Source: an uncultured Eubacterium sp. (lineage in GTDB: Bacteria > Bacillota > Clostridia > Lachnospirales > Lachnospiraceae). Taken from it: a DNA stretch of 35,572 bases. Location: contig CAJTVR010000049.1 of NCBI GenBank assembly GCA_910580075.1, positions 1-35,572 of the forward strand, written 5' to 3'. Numbering within the stretch: the first letter of the stretch is position 1; each line of letters starts with the position of its first letter. Below are positions 15,625 through 23,685 of the stretch, piece after piece. The notes beneath the pieces are model-generated. The model worked only from the letters and a program-made list of their open reading frames with translations, was not told where the DNA came from and ran no database searches. A program made the translations under genes and the position numbers.

Positions 15625-16464
15625 ATGATGGAGCAGAAAAACAACCCGGGTATCAGGATAAAGAATTCAGGGCAGCCGTCATCCGCAACGCCACGAAAAG
15701 GAATCAGCAGCAGCACATTAAAACTCATCGCTGTCATTGCGATGATTATTGATCACTTTGGTGCAGGTATTTTAGGCAGATATCTGTCCATGAACGGCCT
15801 GTACAGTCTGGATACAGGGGACGTGTCTGCTGTCAGCATGTGGCTGGAACAAAACCAGACGTTATACATTACATACAGCGCCACACGCATGATCGGCAGA
15901 ATTGCATTTCCGATTTACTGTTTTACGCTTGTAGAAGGTTTTGAACGTACCAGAAACCAGATGAAATATGCCCAGCGGCTTTTACTGTTTGCCCTGATTT
16001 CAGAAATTCCTTTTGACCTGCTATTTAAAGGAAAAGTGCTGGAATTCAGCTATCAGAATGTATTTTTTACACTGTTCTGCGGCCTTGCTGTCATGATGGG
16101 CCTTCGCTGGATTGAAGAACATATGAACCAAAAATCAATTACTGCAGCGCTGGCCTCTGTCCTGACTGTTATAGCCGGGCTGGCTGCAGCAGAGTTATTA
16201 AAAACCGACTATGCAGCAATCGGAGTTGCGTGTATTGTAATACTTTATACATTCCGCAAAAAGAAAGTATGGCAGATTATCGCCGGATGTATCATATTCT
16301 GCTGGGAGATTACCGCGCCTCTGGCATTTGTGCCAATCGGATTTTATAACGGGACGCGCGGCCTGAAATTAAAATATTTCTTTTATCTCGTTTATCCGGT
16401 TCATATATTCCTGCTTTATCTGATCTGTGTCGCACTTGGAATAAATGGTTATCCGGCCGTATAA
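15625..16464 (+). CDS. TraX-family membrane protein
   Basis: 279 residues. After a polar N-terminus of about 30 residues comes LKLIAVIAMIIDHFGAGILG, the TraX signature with the conserved DH pair, followed by roughly seven more hydrophobic segments and GRIAFPIYCFTLVEGFERT. TraX acetylates F-pilin in the F plasmid, but chromosomal Firmicute members are common and of unknown substrate; they belong to the membrane acyltransferase-like group. No conjugation genes are near. Two ATG codons stand in tandem at 15625 and 15628, with an AAAGGA rather far upstream (about 15 nt), so the precise start is uncertain. Confidence 0.85.
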   Translation: MMEQKNNPGIRIKNSGQPSSATPRKGISSSTLKLIAVIAMIIDHFGAGILGRYLSMNGLYSLDTGDVSAVSMWLEQNQTLYITYSATRMIGRIAFPIYCFTLVEGFERTRNQMKYAQRLLLFALISEIPFDLLFKGKVLEFSYQNVFFTLFCGLAVMMGLRWIEEHMNQKSITAALASVLTVIAGLAAAELLKTDYAAIGVACIVILYTFRKKKVWQIIAGCIIFCWEITAPLAFVPIGFYNGTRGLKLKYFFYLVYPVHIFLLYLICVALGINGYPAV

Positions 16465-16486
16465 TATCCAGATGCCGGTTTCCAGA

Positions 16487-16509
16487 TGCAGGCGGAACAG
16501 AAAAAGGAA
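16487..16509 (+). repeat. Fragment of the dispersed repeat (copy E)
   Basis: Twenty-three bases from TGCAGGCGG to AAAAAGGAA match the core shared by the longer copies at 1, 23802, 24005 and 33292. It lies between the TraX-family and MATE genes. Only the core is present. Confidence 0.55.
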
Positions 16510-16570
16510 TATGTGTCTGCTATACCTTATAGAAGTTTTATAATATTTTCGGGGGAGAAGACAGCAAATT

Positions 16571-17923
16571 ATGGAGCAGGAAATCCATACCAGACCTTTT
16601 TATACAAAACAGCAGCTGGCCAGACTGATCTGGCCTCTTTTACTTGAGCAGTTCCTGGCAGTGACAATGGGACTCGCAGATACGTTTATGGTATCCAGTG
16701 TCAGTGAAGCTGCTGTATCCAGCGTCAGCCTGGTTGATACTATCAATGTGCTTGTATTTCAGATTCTGTCTGCGCTGGCATCGGGCGGCGCTGTCGTTGT
16801 CAGCCAGTATGTAGGGCAGAAAAATATCGAACGGACTAAAAAATGTGCCGCCCAGCTTTACAGTGTGCTTTTAATCAGCACGGTCACCGTCATGGCGGCT
16901 GCAGCAGCTGGCAGCACAGGTATTCTGCGTTTTATTTTCGGACGCATTGACGATCATGTTATGGGATTTGCCCAGACTTATTTTTTAATCAGCGCCGTAT
17001 CCTATCCGTTTATGGGAGCATACAGCGCCGGAGCCGCATTATTCCGTGCCCAGGGAAACAGTAAAATCAGCATGAAAGCAAGCCTTGTAATGAATGTCAT
17101 CAATATTGCCGGAAATGCACTGCTGATTTACGGCTTTCAGCTGGGAGTAACAGGCGCTGCACTGGCTACTCTGGCAGGCCGTGTCTTTGCCGCTGTATGG
17201 GTAACCCTGCAGCAGCAGAAAGCCGAAAATCCATTCCGCATTGACCGTTTGTCAGATTTAAAACCCGAACGGCAGCATATCCGGCCGATTCTTTCTATCG
17301 GCATCCCGAGCGGGCTGGAAAACGGAATGTTTCAGATTGGCAAGCTCTGCGTCAGCAGCCTGACTGCAACGCTTGGAACCCCGGCAATTGCAGCAAATGC
17401 AGTAGCAAATACCGTAGCCACTGTGGCAAATATTCCAGGCAATACCATAGGGCTTGCCGTCATTCCGGTAATCGGGCAGTGTCTGGGCGCCGGAGACAAA
17501 AAACAGGCTGTCTCTTACAGCCGGCAGCTGATGGCTGCAGCCCTTGCCGGACTTGCAGCAGCAAATATTCTGATTTATCTGTTTATTCCAGGAATCGCAG
17601 AAATTTACCATTTATCAGAATCCGCTAAAATCATGTGCATTGATGTCATCCGGCTTTTTAATATATTCAGCATATTTTTCTGGGCATTCAGTTTTACTCT
17701 GCCGCAGATTCTGCGCAGTGGCGGAGATGCAAAATATACGATGAGCATCAGCATTCTGAGTATGTGGATGTTCCGGGTAGTTTTGTCATATTTCTTTGTA
17801 TTAAAAATGAATCTGGGACTGATGGGAGTATGGCTGGGAATGTGCATTGACTGGATATGCAGAAGCATTTTCTTCCTCATCAGGTTTTACGGCGGAAAAT
17901 GGATGGAACATAAGGTCATTTAA
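16571..17923 (+). CDS. MATE-family multidrug efflux transporter
   Basis: 450 residues and about twelve hydrophobic segments in two related halves, as expected for MATE (NorM/DinF-like) exporters that expel cationic compounds using Na+ or H+. The N-terminal half has WPLLLEQFLAVTMGLADTFMVS and SGGAVVVSQYVGQ, and the second half has GIPSGLENGMFQIGKL, all typical positions. A GGGGGAG lies 12 nt before the ATG. A TATAAT at 16538-16543 may be the -10 of its own promoter, though the -35 is weak. The substrate cannot be inferred. Confidence 0.92.
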   Translation: MEQEIHTRPFYTKQQLARLIWPLLLEQFLAVTMGLADTFMVSSVSEAAVSSVSLVDTINVLVFQILSALASGGAVVVSQYVGQKNIERTKKCAAQLYSVLLISTVTVMAAAAAGSTGILRFIFGRIDDHVMGFAQTYFLISAVSYPFMGAYSAGAALFRAQGNSKISMKASLVMNVINIAGNALLIYGFQLGVTGAALATLAGRVFAAVWVTLQQQKAENPFRIDRLSDLKPERQHIRPILSIGIPSGLENGMFQIGKLCVSSLTATLGTPAIAANAVANTVATVANIPGNTIGLAVIPVIGQCLGAGDKKQAVSYSRQLMAAALAGLAAANILIYLFIPGIAEIYHLSESAKIMCIDVIRLFNIFSIFFWAFSFTLPQILRSGGDAKYTMSISILSMWMFRVVLSYFFVLKMNLGLMGVWLGMCIDWICRSIFFLIRFYGGKWMEHKVI

Positions 17924-18060
17924 TGCGGCACGAAATACTGCCAGGCATTAAGCCGCTTCATGGATAGGAATCCTGCAGCGCAAAATACTGCCGGCATAAA
18001 ATCATTTCCTGCAGCGCGAAAAATTACAAAGCCTGACCTCATTCGTGCACAAAAAATTTC

Positions 18061-18089
18061 TTGATTTTACTTAAAAATTATCGTATCAT
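18061..18089 (+). promoter_or_regulatory. Promoter upstream of the Rrf2 regulator gene
   Basis: TTGATT (18061-18066) and TATCAT (18084-18089) are 17 nt apart. This gives a leader of about 170 nt. A second possible -10 (TATACT near 18237) lies closer to the gene but lacks a good -35. Confidence 0.5.
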
Positions 18090-18120
18090 ATTTGATTAGC
18101 AGGAATTGTATAGATTCCCC

Positions 18121-18141
18121 GGATCCGAACGCTGGAGAGAG
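18121..18141 (-). repeat. Fragment of the dispersed repeat (copy F)
   Basis: GATCCGAACGCTGG followed by GAGAG matches the reverse complement of the right end of the copy at 24005-24072, so this is an end fragment in the opposite orientation. Confidence 0.45.
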
Positions 18142-18264
18142 CATAATATTCAGATGCCAGGCTCCAGTATACGCCTGAAAAATAGCTGCCGGGCAGACAT
18201 GTAAAATACATCCGCCTGGCGTCCGGTTCACCTATGATATACTCGGAAACATGGAGGGAGAGTT

Positions 18265-18699
18265 ATGAGGATTTCAACCAAAGGGCGCTATGCACTGCGC
18301 ATGATGCTTGATTTAGCGCTGCATGATACGGGAACACCAGTAAGAATTAAAGAAATCGCTGCAAGACAGGAAATATCTGATAAATATTTAGAACAGATTG
18401 TTGCGGTATTAAATAAAGCCGGTTATGTCCGGAGTGTCCGGGGGCCTCAGGGCGGTTATCTGCTTACCAGGCCTGCACAGGAATATACCGTAGGGATGAT
18501 TCTGCGTCTGACAGAAGGAAGCCTGGCACCCGTTGAGTGTCTGGATTCCGAAGCTGCCAGCTGTGAAAAAAGCGATGACTGTGTAACCGTGCTTGTATAT
18601 AAAAAAATGAACGAAGCTGTAAATGATGTCATCGACCACATTACGCTGGCCGACCTTATGGGATGGAAACTTCATAAAGAAGGAGACTACAGCATATAA
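18265..18699 (+). CDS. Rrf2-family transcriptional regulator (IscR/CymR-like)
   Basis: 144 residues. The N-terminal winged helix begins MRISTKGRYALRMMLDLA, with EISDKYLEQIVAVLNKAGYV as recognition helix region and SVRGPQGGYLL as wing; this is a classic Rrf2 pattern. Three cysteines at 92, 100 and 106 lie where IscR holds its Fe-S ligands, unlike B. subtilis CymR, which has none. Shine-Dalgarno GGAGGGAG is 6 nt upstream. The metY-cysK operon 2.3 kb downstream has a palindrome over its -35 box; Rrf2 proteins control sulfur genes in many Firmicutes, so this gene is the natural candidate for its repressor, by inference. Confidence 0.9.
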   Translation: MRISTKGRYALRMMLDLALHDTGTPVRIKEIAARQEISDKYLEQIVAVLNKAGYVRSVRGPQGGYLLTRPAQEYTVGMILRLTEGSLAPVECLDSEAASCEKSDDCVTVLVYKKMNEAVNDVIDHITLADLMGWKLHKEGDYSI

Positions 18700-18702
18700 T
18701 GC

Positions 18703-18733
18703 GGCAGTCTGCCCAGCAGCCCGAAAGACTGCC
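18703..18733 (+). terminator. Hairpin just after the Rrf2 gene
   Basis: GGCAGTCT (18703-18710) pairs with AGACTGCC (18726-18733) three nt after the stop codon. No T-tract follows, so it is a weak terminator or an RNA-stabilising stem. Confidence 0.4.
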
Positions 18734-18768
18734 ATGCTTTCGCTGTCCGTCTGCTGTCTCTTCTCTTG

Positions 18769-18817
18769 TGCCTGCAGCAGATGTTTTTGTCTGTTTAAAA
18801 TATATCTGCTGCAGGCA
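18769..18817. terminator. Long inverted repeat between convergent genes
   Basis: TGCCTGCAGCAGAT (18769-18782) and ATCTGCTGCAGGCA (18804-18817) are a perfect 14-bp inverted repeat with a 21-nt loop. It lies between the convergent Rrf2 and CofE-like genes, where a bidirectional terminator is expected, but neither side has a proper T-tract. Confidence 0.5.
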
Positions 18818-18864
18818 TTCATATGCATGAACATCGGATGGATCAGCATCCCCCCTGCCGGCGG

Positions 18865-20055
18865 TCAGCTTACATAATTGTCAAAGTAACCCTGGATTAA
18901 AACAACGGGAGTTCCCTTATCCCCGGAACCGCTGGTCAGGTCGCAGAGAGAGCCGATTAAATCCGTGATCCTTCTGGGCGTAGTTCCCTGAGCTGCCATA
19001 TCGCCTGTCAGATTGTCCTTCTTTTCCCTGATTCTGTTAGAAATAGCCTGTTTCAGGGCATCTCCAGACAGATCCTTAAAATCGTTGTCCGCAAGATATT
19101 TCAGCTTTACCTCATTGGGTGTGCCGTCCAGGCCCGGCGTGCTGGCCGCAGATACGCACGGGTCTGCAAGTTCCCATATTTTTCCCACAGGATCTTTGAA
19201 AGCGCCATCCCCGTATACCATGACTTCCACATGTTTTTCGGTTCTGTCCAGAATTTCTTTCTGAATATCCATGACCAGACCGGTGCAGTCTCTTGGGAAT
19301 AGTTTAATCGTATATTCCGTGGATTTATTGGAGCCAAGCAGCCCGTATTTTTCATTGCAGCCGCTGCCGTTTACCGGGCTGGTCAGAATGTCGTCCATCC
19401 CAAGGGCGATTTCTGCACCTGCCGCTTTCAAAAGCCTCTTGGTGCGTGCCCTTGTATGGATATCACAGTTTATCACTTTCTTTGCAAAAGGAAGAATGCT
19501 GCGGCAGTCATTTGCAAAGATAATTTCCGCCTCGGCTCCCGCCTCCTTTATTAATTCCTCATAATACGCCACATAATCCACGCCGGTAAAAGGGTGTTTA
19601 TTTTCTCCAAACAGTTCACGGTATTTTTTCAGAGTAAGTACATCGCTGTAAGGATTGATTCCCGCGGCATCCAGCTGGTCTAAGGAAACCAGTTCGTTTC
19701 CCACTTCGTCACTGGGATAACTGAGCATAAGGATTACTTTTTTAGCCCCCATTGCAATTCCCCTTAAGCAGATGGCAAAACGGTTTCTGGACAGAATAGG
19801 GAAAATAACGCCTATTGTCTCTCCGCCCAGCCTGGCCCGCACATCTTCCGCAATAGCTTCCACCGATGCATAATTGCCCTGAGCTCTGGCCACAATGGAT
19901 TCCGTCACGGCAATTACATCTTTGTCACGGATCTCAAACCCTTCACTGTCAGCTGCTTCCAATACGCTGTCCGTCACAATTTTTACCAAATCATCACCTT
20001 GACGGATAATGGGGCAGCGTATCCCCCTTGATATCGTTCCCACTTTTCTTTCCAT
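18865..20055 (-). CDS. CofE-like protein (coenzyme F420-0:L-glutamate ligase family)
   Basis: 396 residues. The N-terminus (VKIVTDSVLEAADSEG, then DKDVIAVTESIVARAQGNY) matches the CofE fold (PF01996), with the conserved TESIVAR segment. The middle has LGMDDILTSPVNGSGCNEKY and the C-terminal half MVYGDGAFKDPVGKIWELADP, extending well beyond archaeal CofE of about 250 residues. Clostridia of this kind do not usually make F420, and no other F420 gene is near, so the protein probably ligates glutamate or a related amine to some other acid, possibly a folate. A TATAAT at about 20107-20112 on the minus strand may be its -10 box. The family call is firm, the substrate unknown. Confidence 0.75.
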   Translation of the reverse strand: MERKVGTISRGIRCPIIRQGDDLVKIVTDSVLEAADSEGFEIRDKDVIAVTESIVARAQGNYASVEAIAEDVRARLGGETIGVIFPILSRNRFAICLRGIAMGAKKVILMLSYPSDEVGNELVSLDQLDAAGINPYSDVLTLKKYRELFGENKHPFTGVDYVAYYEELIKEAGAEAEIIFANDCRSILPFAKKVINCDIHTRARTKRLLKAAGAEIALGMDDILTSPVNGSGCNEKYGLLGSNKSTEYTIKLFPRDCTGLVMDIQKEILDRTEKHVEVMVYGDGAFKDPVGKIWELADPCVSAASTPGLDGTPNEVKLKYLADNDFKDLSGDALKQAISNRIREKKDNLTGDMAAQGTTPRRITDLIGSLCDLTSGSGDKGTPVVLIQGYFDNYVS

Positions 20056-20343
20056 TTCCTTATCTCCCTTGCTTGTATTTCAGGCCGTTGCATATACCCT
20101 TTCTATTATAATATAAGAAAGATAAAAAAGGAATATATTTTCTGAGCGGATACCTGTGGCGGGGTATACTATAGCTATTTGGTATGCAGTGTTTTGATTT
20201 CGGGCTGGATGGCGTATCAGGACAAGCGCATAAATGAACATTTTGTTAATGAATATAATTCATATACAGAAAAATTTTCCAGAACCGAATGTTTATACAT
20301 AGTACTTTTTAAGGTTAATGTTTTTATAAAAATCCAGAAAAAA

Positions 20344-20384
20344 CTAGTTTTCCTATTGACACAATAGGAAAACTAGGATATTAT
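20344..20384 (+). promoter_or_regulatory. metY-cysK promoter with perfect 15-bp palindromic operator over the -35 box
   Basis: CTAGTTTTCCTATTG (20344-20358), ACA, and CAATAGGAAAACTAG (20362-20376) form a perfect 15-bp inverted repeat. The -35 TTGACA (20356-20361) lies in its centre and TATTAT (20379-20384) follows after 17 nt. A protein bound here would block RNA polymerase. The inner CCTATT-AATAGG symmetry resembles operators of Rrf2-family sulfur regulators (CymR group), recalled from general knowledge. The transcript would begin near 20391, after the repeat, so the signal acts as DNA and not as an RNA hairpin. Confidence 0.8.
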
Positions 20385-20420
20385 GTCCGTATCATAAATC
20401 AGAAAGAGGGGCGGTCAGAA

Positions 20421-20492
20421 ATGATCATATATCACAAAAGTCATTCCATATCCAAAAGCAGAATCTGGAAACGAATGTGCTGTTACTGGTAA
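20421..20492 (+). CDS. Candidate cysteine-sensing leader peptide (23 residues)
   Basis: A short frame in the metY leader reads MIIYHKSHSISKSRIWKRMC followed by CYW and TAA. The AGAGGGGCGG Shine-Dalgarno sequence lies 6 nt before its ATG, as good as that of the main gene. Two adjacent Cys codons (TGC TGT, codons 20-21) sit just before the end, and it lies before two cysteine and homocysteine synthesis genes, so it looks like a leader peptide that senses Cys-tRNA supply by ribosome stalling. The stop is 49 nt before the metY ATG. I see no terminator hairpin between them, so Rho-dependent or translational control is more likely than classical attenuation. Confidence 0.6.
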   Translation: MIIYHKSHSISKSRIWKRMCCYW

Positions 20493-20541
20493 TATTTCAA
20501 AAATAATAAAAAATACAATACATCATTCAGGAGATAACATC

Positions 20542-21849
20542 ATGACAAAAAAAACATATCAGAACAGATCATTAAAATTTGAAACCATACAGCTGCATGC
20601 CGGACAGGAACTGCCAGATCCGGCTACAGGTGCAAGAGCTGTACCAGTTTACCAGACTTCATCTTATGTATTTCATGACAGCAGCCATGCACAGGCACTC
20701 TTTAACCTTTCCGATGCCGGCAATATTTACGGCCGCCTCACAAACCCTACCCAGGACGTCTTCGAACAAAGAATTGCCAGGCTGGAAGGCGGAATAGCAG
20801 CTCTGGCCGTTGCCTCAGGTGCAGCAGCCATTTCTTATACGATTCAGAATCTGGCCCTGGCAGGAGACCATATTGTAGCAGCCAGGAATATTTATGGCGG
20901 GACATACAATCTGCTGGCACATACGCTGCCACAGTACGGCATTACATCTGCATTCGTGAATCCTACAGATCTGAAAGAAACAGAGGATGCCATCCAGGAA
21001 AATACCAAAGCCATTTATATTGAAACACTTGGAAATCCGAATTCAGATGTTACAGATATTGAAGCAATTGCAAAAATTGCCCATGCCCATAAAATCCCGC
21101 TGGTCATCGATAACACATTTGCTACTCCATATCTGGTCCGTCCGATTGAATACGGTGCAGATATCGTAATCCACTCCGCTACAAAATTTATCGGCGGGCA
21201 CGGCACGGCAATTGGCGGAGTTATTATTGATTCCGGCAGATTTGACTGGGAATCTTCCGGCAGATTTTCACATATTACAGAGCCGGATGCAAGTTATCAT
21301 GGAATCAGTTTTACGAAAGCCGCGGGCGCAGCAGCATTCGTTACAAGAATACGCGCGCTCCTGCTTCGTGATACCGGAGCCACCCTTTCCCCATTCCATG
21401 CATTTTTATTCCTGCAGGGCCTGGAAACACTGTCCTTAAGGGTCGAACGCCATGTAGAAAACGCACTGAAAACAGTCGAATTTTTAAACAGCCATCCTCA
21501 GATAGAAGCAGTGCATCACCCTTCTGTCAGCCAGTCACCAGAACAGCAGGCACTTTACAGAAAATATTTCCCAAACGGAGGCGGCTCTATATTTACGTTT
21601 GAAATCAAAGGAGACGCCCGGAAAGCGAAAGATTTTATTGATCATCTGGAACTGTTCTCCCTGCTTGCGAATGTGGCAGATGTAAAATCACTCGTCATCC
21701 ATCCAGCCAGCACCACACATTCCCAGATGAATGAAGAAGAACTGTTAAAAGCCGGCATAAAGCCAAATACAATACGTCTGTCCATCGGCACAGAACATAT
21801 TGACGATATTATCGAAGATTTGCAGGAAGCATTTAAAGCCGTTTTATAA
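20542..21849 (+). CDS. metY: O-acetylhomoserine sulfhydrylase (aminocarboxypropyltransferase)
   Basis: 435 residues, a PLP enzyme of the Cys/Met-metabolism family that joins O-acetylhomoserine with sulfide to give homocysteine and can also act on O-acetylserine. The PLP lysine is Lys215 in SATKFIGGHG. The N-terminus FETIQLHAGQELPDPATGAR, PVYQTSSYVF and the C-terminal SLVIHPASTTHSQM are typical of MetY rather than MetB, which is about 50 residues shorter. AGGAGA lies 6 nt before the ATG. cysK follows 28 nt downstream in the same operon, and both are under the palindromic promoter. Confidence 0.93.
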   Translation: MTKKTYQNRSLKFETIQLHAGQELPDPATGARAVPVYQTSSYVFHDSSHAQALFNLSDAGNIYGRLTNPTQDVFEQRIARLEGGIAALAVASGAAAISYTIQNLALAGDHIVAARNIYGGTYNLLAHTLPQYGITSAFVNPTDLKETEDAIQENTKAIYIETLGNPNSDVTDIEAIAKIAHAHKIPLVIDNTFATPYLVRPIEYGADIVIHSATKFIGGHGTAIGGVIIDSGRFDWESSGRFSHITEPDASYHGISFTKAAGAAAFVTRIRALLLRDTGATLSPFHAFLFLQGLETLSLRVERHVENALKTVEFLNSHPQIEAVHHPSVSQSPEQQALYRKYFPNGGGSIFTFEIKGDARKAKDFIDHLELFSLLANVADVKSLVIHPASTTHSQMNEEELLKAGIKPNTIRLSIGTEHIDDIIEDLQEAFKAVL

Positions 21850-21877
21850 TAAAAATCCGCGCAGAAAGGACTCACTT

Positions 21878-22807
21878 ATGGGAATCTATAAAAATATAAC
21901 AGAACTTGTCGGTAATACCCCGTTATTAGAATTGAAAAATTATGCAGCGCAAAACAGCCTGGAAGCTGTTATCCTGGCAAAACTGGAATATTTTAATCCA
22001 GCCGGAAGCGTCAAAGACCGTATTGCCAAAAAAATCCTTCTGGATGCATGGGAAAGCGGCAGAATCAATAAAGATTCTGTAATTATAGAACCGACCAGCG
22101 GCAACACCGGTATCGGCCTTGCATCGATTGCAGCATCTCTCGGAATCCGTGTCATCATTACTATGCCGGAAACAATGAGCGCAGAGCGGCGCAGCCTGAT
22201 GAAAGCCTACGGTGCTGAACTTGTGCTGACAGACGGCGCTAAAGGCATGAAAGGCGCGATTGCAAAAGCCGATGAACTTGCAGCTGAAATAGAAGGAAGT
22301 TTTATACCAGGCCAGTTTGTCAATCAGCTGAACCCACAGATGCACAGAGAAACAACCGGCCCGGAAATCTGGCGTGACACAGAGGGAAACATTGATATTT
22401 TTGTAGCCGGCATCGGTACCGGCGGCACTATTACAGGCACAGGCGAATATTTAAAATCCCAAAACCCGGATATCCGGATCGTAGCTGTAGAACCGGCTTC
22501 TTCACCTGTATTATCAGAAGGAAGAGCAGGATCTCATAAAATTCAGGGCATTGGGGCAGGATTTGTGCCGGATACTTTAAATACAGACGTGTTTGACGAA
22601 ATTCTGAAAGCAGACAGCGGGGATGCATTTGAAAAAGGCAGTCAGATAGCCAAAACCGAAGGCATCCTGGTCGGTATCTCCTCTGGCGCGGCTCTCTGGG
22701 CAGCGACTGAACTGGCTAAGAGGCCGGAAAATAAGGGAAAAACGATTGTGGCAGTATTCCCGGATACGGGTGAAAGATATTTATCTACGCCTATGTTTGA
22801 TAATTAG
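21878..22807 (+). CDS. cysK: Cysteine synthase A (O-acetylserine sulfhydrylase)
   Basis: 309 residues. It makes cysteine from O-acetylserine and sulfide with PLP. Lys46 in GSVKDR binds PLP, TSGNTG (73-78) binds the substrate carboxylate, and GIGTGGTITGTGEY binds the PLP phosphate. The frame is open from 21800 inside metY, but MGIYKNITELVGNTPLL at 21878 has AAAGGA 7 nt upstream and fits the family N-terminus. It forms an operon with metY. The product would also supply the signal sensed by the leader peptide and, indirectly, by an Rrf2/CymR-type regulator. Confidence 0.95.
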   Translation: MGIYKNITELVGNTPLLELKNYAAQNSLEAVILAKLEYFNPAGSVKDRIAKKILLDAWESGRINKDSVIIEPTSGNTGIGLASIAASLGIRVIITMPETMSAERRSLMKAYGAELVLTDGAKGMKGAIAKADELAAEIEGSFIPGQFVNQLNPQMHRETTGPEIWRDTEGNIDIFVAGIGTGGTITGTGEYLKSQNPDIRIVAVEPASSPVLSEGRAGSHKIQGIGAGFVPDTLNTDVFDEILKADSGDAFEKGSQIAKTEGILVGISSGAALWAATELAKRPENKGKTIVAVFPDTGERYLSTPMFDN

Positions 22808-22833
22808 ACAGGTACTGAATGCCTTTATGTGAC

Positions 22834-22881
22834 TCTCTGAATGTGGTTACCGGTTGTGCAGCAACACCCCGCATTCAGAGA
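22834..22881 (+). terminator. Hairpin after cysK
   Basis: TCTCTGAATG (22834-22843) pairs with CATTCAGAGA (22872-22881), with a few further GC pairs inside. The following T-tract is weak (ATTTATTCTG). It lies between cysK and the convergent hemolysin III gene. Confidence 0.6.
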
Positions 22882-22955
22882 TTTATTCTGTAATATCCTG
22901 TATCTTTTCTTAATGCAGCGCTTCTTCTAATTAGAATCCAGATCCTGGAATTTCT

Positions 22956-23606
22956 TTATGCCACATAACGGTACATAAATATGAAATGGCAGATACTTCC
23001 GGCCATCACAAACAGGTGAAAAATTTCATGTGATCCAAAGTATTTATGGTTTCCGTTAAACACCGGCAGTTTCAGCGCATAAATGATACCGCCAATGGTA
23101 TAAATGATACCGCCGGCAAGCAGCCACAAAAATGCCTGCAGAGGCAGTGTCCGCAGAAGTGTGCCAAAGACCGCTACACAGACCCATCCCATTGAAATAT
23201 AAATCACAGATGAAAACCATTTCGGGCAGGTAATCCACAATGCTTTGATTAACATTCCGCCTATAGCAATTCCCCACACAACCGCAAGCAGTGTGTATCC
23301 CTGTTTTCCTCCCAGCACAATCAGGCAGACCGGCGTATAAGACCCGGCTATCAGCACAAAAATCATCATGTGGTCTGCCTTTCGAAAAATCTTAAGTACC
23401 CGGTCAGATACCATCACTGAATGATACAGTGTGCTTGCACCGTACAGCAGAATCATACTGCACATAAAAATGCTCATAGCCAGTACACAGAGCATACCCG
23501 ATGACATCCCGGCCTTTAATAACAGCGGCACAGATGCAAATACTGCTAGCAGCATACCAATAAAATGTGTAATCGCGCTCCCTGGTTCCCTGATTGTAAT
23601 TTCCAT
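22956..23606 (-). CDS. Hemolysin III / PAQR-family membrane protein
   Basis: 216 residues with seven hydrophobic segments. The family marks are present: EPGSAITHFIGM near the N-terminus, LYGASTLYHS (about 55-64, the SxxxH motif), DHMMIFVLIAGSYTPVCL, and the C-terminal HEIFHLFVMAGSICHF with the zinc-site histidines. Bacterial members (YqfA/TrhA) are tied to membrane fluidity or lipid homeostasis; a hemolytic activity is historical. The gene stands alone and has a strong palindromic promoter. Confidence 0.93.
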   Translation of the reverse strand: MEITIREPGSAITHFIGMLLAVFASVPLLLKAGMSSGMLCVLAMSIFMCSMILLYGASTLYHSVMVSDRVLKIFRKADHMMIFVLIAGSYTPVCLIVLGGKQGYTLLAVVWGIAIGGMLIKALWITCPKWFSSVIYISMGWVCVAVFGTLLRTLPLQAFLWLLAGGIIYTIGGIIYALKLPVFNGNHKYFGSHEIFHLFVMAGSICHFIFMYRYVA

Positions 23607-23685
23607 AATGATACCTCCTGATCATATCTATATTTTGCATATTTTGGCTTTATTTTCTTTATTATGTATTTTTCAACATTTCATC

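Larger units (their letters stand above)
17924..18264. other. Intergenic region upstream of the Rrf2 gene
   Basis: It holds short degenerate direct repeats around CTGCAGCGC and AAATACTGCC (17930-18025), the promoter at 18061-18089, a small palindrome GGAAT-7nt-ATTCC just after the predicted start point, and a fragment of the dispersed repeat near 18121. No reading frame is supported. Confidence 0.55.
20056..20541. other. Regulatory region between the CofE-like gene and metY
   Basis: A 486-nt divergent gap. It holds a probable minus-strand -10 near 20107, an AT-rich stretch without a credible gene (a 62-codon frame at 20179 is rejected), the palindromic metY promoter at 20344-20384, and the 23-codon leader peptide at 20421-20492. 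No T-box, SAM riboswitch or intrinsic terminator was recognised between the promoter and metY. Confidence 0.7.

Noticed and set aside
15625..16464. TraX-family gene as evidence of a conjugative element
   Set aside because: No other transfer, integrase or relaxase gene is near, and chromosomal TraX-family proteins are common in Firmicutes.
20179..20367. A 62-codon plus-strand frame upstream of metY
   Set aside because: No Shine-Dalgarno sequence, no family resemblance, and its end overlaps the metY promoter palindrome.
20391..20541. T-box or SAM riboswitch before metY
   Set aside because: No specifier-loop or T-box sequence, no SAM-type helices and no terminator; the leader is AT-rich and short, and the uORF is the clearer signal.
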